Shown in pieces: positions 59,328-64,000 of a stretch of 64,000 nucleotides of DNA. Made by a program: the position numbers and the translations under genes. Position 1 is the first letter of the stretch, and each line of letters starts with the position of its first letter. This DNA comes from Enoplolaimus lenunculus (lineage: Eukaryota > Nematoda > Enoplea > Enoplida > Thoracostomopsidae). The notes below the pieces were generated by a model. It saw nothing but the letters and a program-made list of their open reading frames with translations. It made no database searches and had not been told where the DNA came from. The stretch is taken from positions 1-64,000 of the forward strand of contig JASANG010004025.1 of the NCBI GenBank assembly GCA_030248215.1, read 5' to 3'.

Positions 59328-60874
59328 CAGACGAAAAGGTATTCAAACAACCAATACTCTCTCCGTTACCGTATTTTTTCTCAGTTGGATGCACGCTACG
59401 GAAAACTAACAATTTTTCACTGGGGATATCAATAGTAATACCTCGGGGTATTACTACTGATATCCATGAATTTCCGGCGGCAGAGAAAGAGGATACTTTT
59501 TGTGTTAAGTTTATGTTCACACGTGGCAATTTGCACTGCGAGCACTTGCAACTGCAACTTGCAATTGCAACTTTTGTCCAAAATTCCGTTCGAAAAACTT
59601 GCAGCTGCAAATAATTGATTAAAAATCATAGCAAGGAATTTAGTTCATATGTGTGAATAACCATGCAAGTTCACTGAATTTATTGCAGCCGATTTCTCAT
59701 TGGCTAATGAAAAAATGCTACTTCTGCGTGCAATTTGCAGCTGAAAGCTCTCGCAGAAAAAACATACCCGCGTGAATAAGACTTAACGAAATTTTACACT
59801 ACTAAAGTGGGTTTTTAGCAAAATTTTCAATAGTTGAATAACTTGTGTTTTACGTGATAAAAATATAAGAAAATGAAAATGTCTATAAAATAAATAATTT
59901 TTTAATTACGTATTTTTTCTATTTTTTAAAATTAATATTTGAAATTTCTTTTCTTTCTCCAAGGATAAACGAATTGTGCCGAAGACGAAAATTTTGTTGA
60001 ATTCGTGTTGCAACAACGCCATATTTAACATCTGTTTGGCTCGAAAACGCACCGTGAGCTTCAGATGAACTATTTGCATCGTATCAATTTCAGCACAGCT
60101 TTGCCTATGGTGGTAATGCATACCCCCATTAATTAATTCCCCTGGATGTATGCTTTGGAAACGTGCCCCCAAATACTCAAACATTTTTACCAAATGGTTG
60201 CCGTCCTTGCGCGAATCTACGACAATTCGTCGCCCGACAACTTGTCGCCCAACTGCATCCTATATCCTATGAATAAATCTAACAATAATCCTAGGCGTAA
60301 CACTAAACCTAAGCTTAAGCTTAAGCATAATGATGGGTGCCGAAATTGTCATGTTGATGAAATTTCGGATCACAAGTTGTCCGTCGACGCGTTGTCGATC
60401 GACGAGTTGTCGGGGGACAAATTGTCGAGATAGGGACCTTCTTGTGATACCCACTCGTACGGGCTACGGAAACGGAACCGTCAAAAGATTCAATGATGCC
60501 CTAAAATACTTCAATAACACCCTATGTCATCTACCGGGGCCTGGTGTTGATCCCAAGTCGCGCGTGGCATTAGCTTAGGACCTTTTCAAGAGAAAAATCG
60601 TTGTTCAATAATTAAGTTGATCACATATTTCGCGTAATCCTACAGATTCGATGTTTTAGAACGGCTGAAAGTTTACTAACGCTCAGGATTTAGACCAATT
60701 TTCTACGAGTGTGACCGAAACTTCGCTGAGTAACTCGAAGCACCCTACCCCTAATTGGGCGCGGCACCCTGGATGGGCGTAGTAAGTGGCAGTCTCGGCA
60801 CTGTCTAAGGGTAACGCTAAAGAACTGAACAAACTGGTTAACTTTGTTTTGGACACGTGCCTGTGCCGGTCCCT
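59328..60874. other. Gap, no gene recognised
   Basis: Contains repeated TTGCAACTGCAA-type words near 59530-59600 and TTGTCGxxxGACxxxTTGTCG words near 60370-60430. No family assigned. Confidence 0.4.
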
Positions 60875-61136
60875 TTAGCCTTTCGCTCATAGAATAGAGC
60901 CACTAAATACAATAATATACGAGCAACACAGACACTGTAAGCATCAGTGTTTAACAATTATATATGTGCAGTGCAAAATCTCTGTAAATCATGAGAGCCA
61001 CCTCGAGCTGGAACGTCATACTCCTATAGCTCCGAGGTCATCGTAAACGCCTCACACCCGAGAGACTGGGGATCGAATCCTAACTTGAAATTACGTCTCA
61101 TTTGAAATTGAAAATATTCATGTGCGAAAGGGTTAA
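60875..61136 (+). mobile_element. P-family MITE, left end degraded
   Basis: TGTGCGAAAGGGTTAA is the right end. The tRNA-like box B reads GGGGATCGAATCC. The left edge near CCTTTCGCTCATAGAATAG no longer shows TTAA. Confidence 0.65.
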
Positions 61137-61518
61137 GATAGGCGTATCACCAAACTGATGCGAACCGCTGGTACGCAACACATTATCACAGTGAGAAACC
61201 AACAGTCAGACACAACGACGCCAACTCGCAAGTTTGCTCGCTGCAGAAAACCATATCAGACCTTGCGGAACCACAACACAAATATGTATCCTTTGACAAG
61301 CGCCAAACAAGCGCACTGTACCCCTGATAATTCTAGGGGAAAACGTAACAAGCATGCGAGTTTTATATCTCAAAATGATCGCAGGGACAGAGGGGTACAC
61401 ACCGACACAAAACATAAATACAACGACATATACACAACAATATATACGATCCATCAAATTGAAATCGGAGTGTTAAACTGCAAATTGTCAGTGCGATATT
61501 TGGTGTGATTGTGCCAAA

Positions 61519-61750
61519 AACAACAACAACAACAACGAACGACAACAACAAAAACAAGAAAAACAACAAAAACAACAACAAGGACAACAACAGCAACAAA
61601 AACAACAACAAAAACAACAATAAAAACAACAACAAAAACAACAATAACAACAACAACAACAACAGCAACAACAACAACAAAAACAACAACAACAACAACG
61701 AACGACAACAACAACAAACAACAACAACAACAAACAACGACAACAGCAAG
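61519..61750. repeat. AAC trinucleotide repeat
   Basis: Imperfect AAC/AAA units with two AACGAACGAC islands. Open frames through it are low-complexity. Confidence 0.93.
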
Positions 61751-62103
61751 CAAGACCAATTTATCATTCTGTAACACACCATTTGCAACATTTTTGTCAC
61801 AGGAGATATGCATTTTGGAACGGGTAAGACAGTTTTGTTCAGATAATACATCCTTTTATTCACTGTCGAAACCAGAGGACACTTCTTTCTGTCCCCCTTC
61901 CAATCCAAACAGTGGTATTAATTTAGAACGTGACAATTACCCTCGACAGTGTTTATGGTATTATTACATCACATTCACATGCTTTAAACTTAAGCACTAT
62001 TAAACATTTTGCTGCGACTGCATTTCGCGGAAACTTGAAAAGTTTTACCGTTTTTGACACTGAAGTCAAATTAAAAAGCCAGGCTAAAAGTTATTTTAAT
62101 CAA

Positions 62104-62195
62104 AGATTAGGGATGAACCGATTAATCGGCATCGGTAATAACCGGCACTTTTCGCAATTATCGGCATTGGCATTAAAAAAATTGCCGATTCCTTG
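62104..62195. repeat. hAT-like terminal fragment
   Basis: AGGGATGAACCGATTAATCG followed by CGGCATTGGCATT words resembles termini of hAT-derived repeats. No partner end is seen. Confidence 0.35.
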
Positions 62196-62471
62196 CAGGT
62201 TTTTTGCATATATCAGTCAGTTCGAATGCTATTATTCCACATCTTGGCGTATATCAGTGTGTCTGATTAGGGAACTACTATATCTCTTGCGTTTATGTTT
62301 GCAGCAAAAATTTTGGTATAAGAACATCCCTGGAAAAGATATACGTTTGCCCTACGGAAACACTACCATCAATGCACAAATTTTATACTTTAAAACGTGG
62401 CTTAATTACCTATGGGTCAGGGACTCGCGTATGTTCCTGATTCGGCCACATTAATGCTCAGAAGAAAGCGA

Positions 62472-62595
62472 CGGGCCCGTAGCCAAGGGGGGGTAGGGGG
62501 GCTCAGCTCCCCTAGAAAATTATCAACATTAGTCAACGATAACCCTTATATGCCCCTCCTAAAAATTTTTTTGCCCCTCTAGCACGGTGAGAACA
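62472..62595. mobile_element. G-family MITE, right end lost
   Basis: ACGGGCCCGTAGCCAAGGGG starts the copy. It fades after CTCTAGCACGGTGAG. Confidence 0.65.
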
Positions 62596-62665
62596 CCGTA
62601 GAACTTAATTAGGGTATTTAATTTTTACTTTTTGTTCAAATATACAATTAAACATTCGTCTGTGA

Positions 62666-63076
62666 CAGGGTGCTACCGGAATTATAATTTACCGGAACCG
62701 GAATTTTAAAAAATTACCGGAAACGGAACCGAAAAATGAAAAATACATGTCACCGAAAAATTCATTTTAATTTTCTTTTTGAAACATTGGTGAAATAACC
62801 CTAGTTGGAGATAGGTATTCACATTGTCTGCTGTATTTTAGATTTTCATAATCAACGGAAGCGAAATCTACCTTCGATGGTTGATTTTTGGCGATTGTCA
62901 AGGTTCATATACTATATGAATGAAATCTATATAATTTTTATTATCATTTTTTAGTAAAATATCTTAAGTTCCACCTACCAAATTTAATACGGGAATTTTT
63001 AATTTCAGGAAATATTTACCAGAACCGGAACCGGAAGGTGAAAAAATACCGGAACCGGAGTTCCGGTTGCACCCTG
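62666..63076. mobile_element. E-family MITE, full length
   Basis: CAGGGTGCTACCGGAATTAT and GAGTTCCGGTTGCACCCTG. The core (ACCCTAGTTGGAGATAGGTA) is shared with the copies in the nucleotidase and BMP introns. Confidence 0.82.
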
Positions 63077-64000
63077 GTCTCTTTATATATTGTTGCGGTC
63101 GCACCCTTGACTCCAGTCGCTAAACTCAATACATTCACAATAAAAGAAACTATCCCCCCAATATATTTTACAATCATATAGACGCATATTAATTATACCA
63201 TGTATGCTAACTAAACATAAACCTAAATGTAAGCCTGTACCTCAGTGTATAACACCTACACAAAAGCCTAATCCTAAACAACCTATAGCCTAACCTTTCA
63301 ACCTTTCAATATCCTTTTTGTCTCCCAGACAGTCACGACCCTCTACAATCAACGTATACCAACGTGTAAATTAAATACCGGCATTTACCATCAAAATAAC
63401 CTAATAATTAATCAGACCCAAACGATATATTCTGGATGATCTTTTAACCTTTAACATTGATCGCAACGACCACTGAGGTCACCTCCACACACCAACTTCA
63501 AGGCTTAAAAACCAACCAAAACTAGCAACTCTTAAAACACAGAGATACAGTTTAGTTCTATATGGAGTCGTGAAATACGGTAGTTCAATCTCGTGTCGGA
63601 ACGTTTTTTGACCGACGAGGTTAACGTTTAAAATACGGCTAGACTACGCCCTACCGCATACGAAATTAAAGACAAAAACATAAAAAAAACTATTTTTTAC
63701 TTGATTAATTGTGATATAAAAACATAGCATATATACAGGGTCGCGACTACGACGGGGTGGGGGGCGGGTGTGACGGAAAACGCTAACTTCGTACGAGCAT
63801 CTTTGCTCTTCGCTGGCCGAAACAACGGTACCAAACCCCAACTGTTTGTGTTGAAAATAATTTGTTGCCAATCTACCTGGCTGTTAGTTGCCAATCTGCT
63901 AACAATTCATGTTTGTGTGCCTAAACATATAAAGACAAAAAAAAAACAAAGAAATGATATATACAACTGCGACTAATAAGACTAAAATAAAATAGAATAG
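63077..64000. other. Right edge, no gene recognised
   Basis: AT-rich. A few degenerate CCTAAA words near 63215-63280 do not form an element. Confidence 0.4.

Noticed and set aside
61454-62454. Frames in and after the AAC repeat
   Set aside because: Repeat translation, then a frame crossing a hAT-like repeat end.
1-64000. Retroviral, LTR or LINE copies
   Set aside because: No reverse transcriptase, integrase or gag-like frame and no long direct terminal repeats were seen.

Overview
The window is animal (metazoan) nuclear DNA: genes are split by GT-AG introns, and the recognisable genes are a BMP2/4-type TGF-beta ligand, a CANT1-type calcium-activated nucleotidase and an apple/PAN-domain protein. 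Introns are modest in size. The gaps are filled by many short non-autonomous inverted-repeat DNA elements (MITEs) of at least eight families. The diverged BMP sequence and the MITE load would suit a fast-evolving invertebrate, and a tunicate is one possibility, but no marker here fixes the phylum. The telomere-like TTAGGC arrays are transposon cargo and should not be used to place the organism.

Layout. 1-760: imperfect GTT repeat. 3.2-8.3 kb, minus strand: four exons (order A-B-A-B) of an apple-domain array gene, every exon phase 1-1, with more exons probably outside what I can identify. 8.8-18.9 kb: MITEs, diverged repeats and AT-rich sequence, no gene seen. 18.98-20.32 kb, plus strand: a polytopic membrane protein, best read as two exons that each encode a four-helix unit. 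20.7-30.2 kb: repeats, no gene seen. 30.2-35.9 kb, plus strand: a complete CANT1-like apyrase gene (8 coding exons, 353 residues, all six expected calcium-binding positions kept). 36-43.6 kb: repeats. 44.3-50.2 kb, minus strand: a two-exon BMP2/4-like gene encoding an unusually large 1301-residue precursor rich in poly-Asn and poly-Gln. 50.3-64 kb: repeats, tRNA-like elements and microsatellites.

Mobile elements. Named here only for convenience: T (hAT-like, 8-bp target duplications, carrying TTAGGC-type arrays), E (hAT-like, CCGG-rich), G (hAT-like, CAGGCCCGTAGCC ends), M (CACTGTAAATT ends), C (TA target, CTGTATTGACC ends), P (TTAA target, piggyBac-like, carrying a tRNA-like unit), V (TATACTTGACGTCCG ends; one copy has grown into a 23-bp minisatellite), D (ends CATATTCTCAAATG) and S (a tRNA-like unit inside an inverted repeat). 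I found no transposase gene, reverse transcriptase, LTR element or virus-derived element.

The genes do not form an obvious pathway. The nucleotidase (secretory pathway), the BMP ligand, the apple-domain protein and the membrane protein all belong to the secretory or cell-surface system, but nothing shows that they act together.
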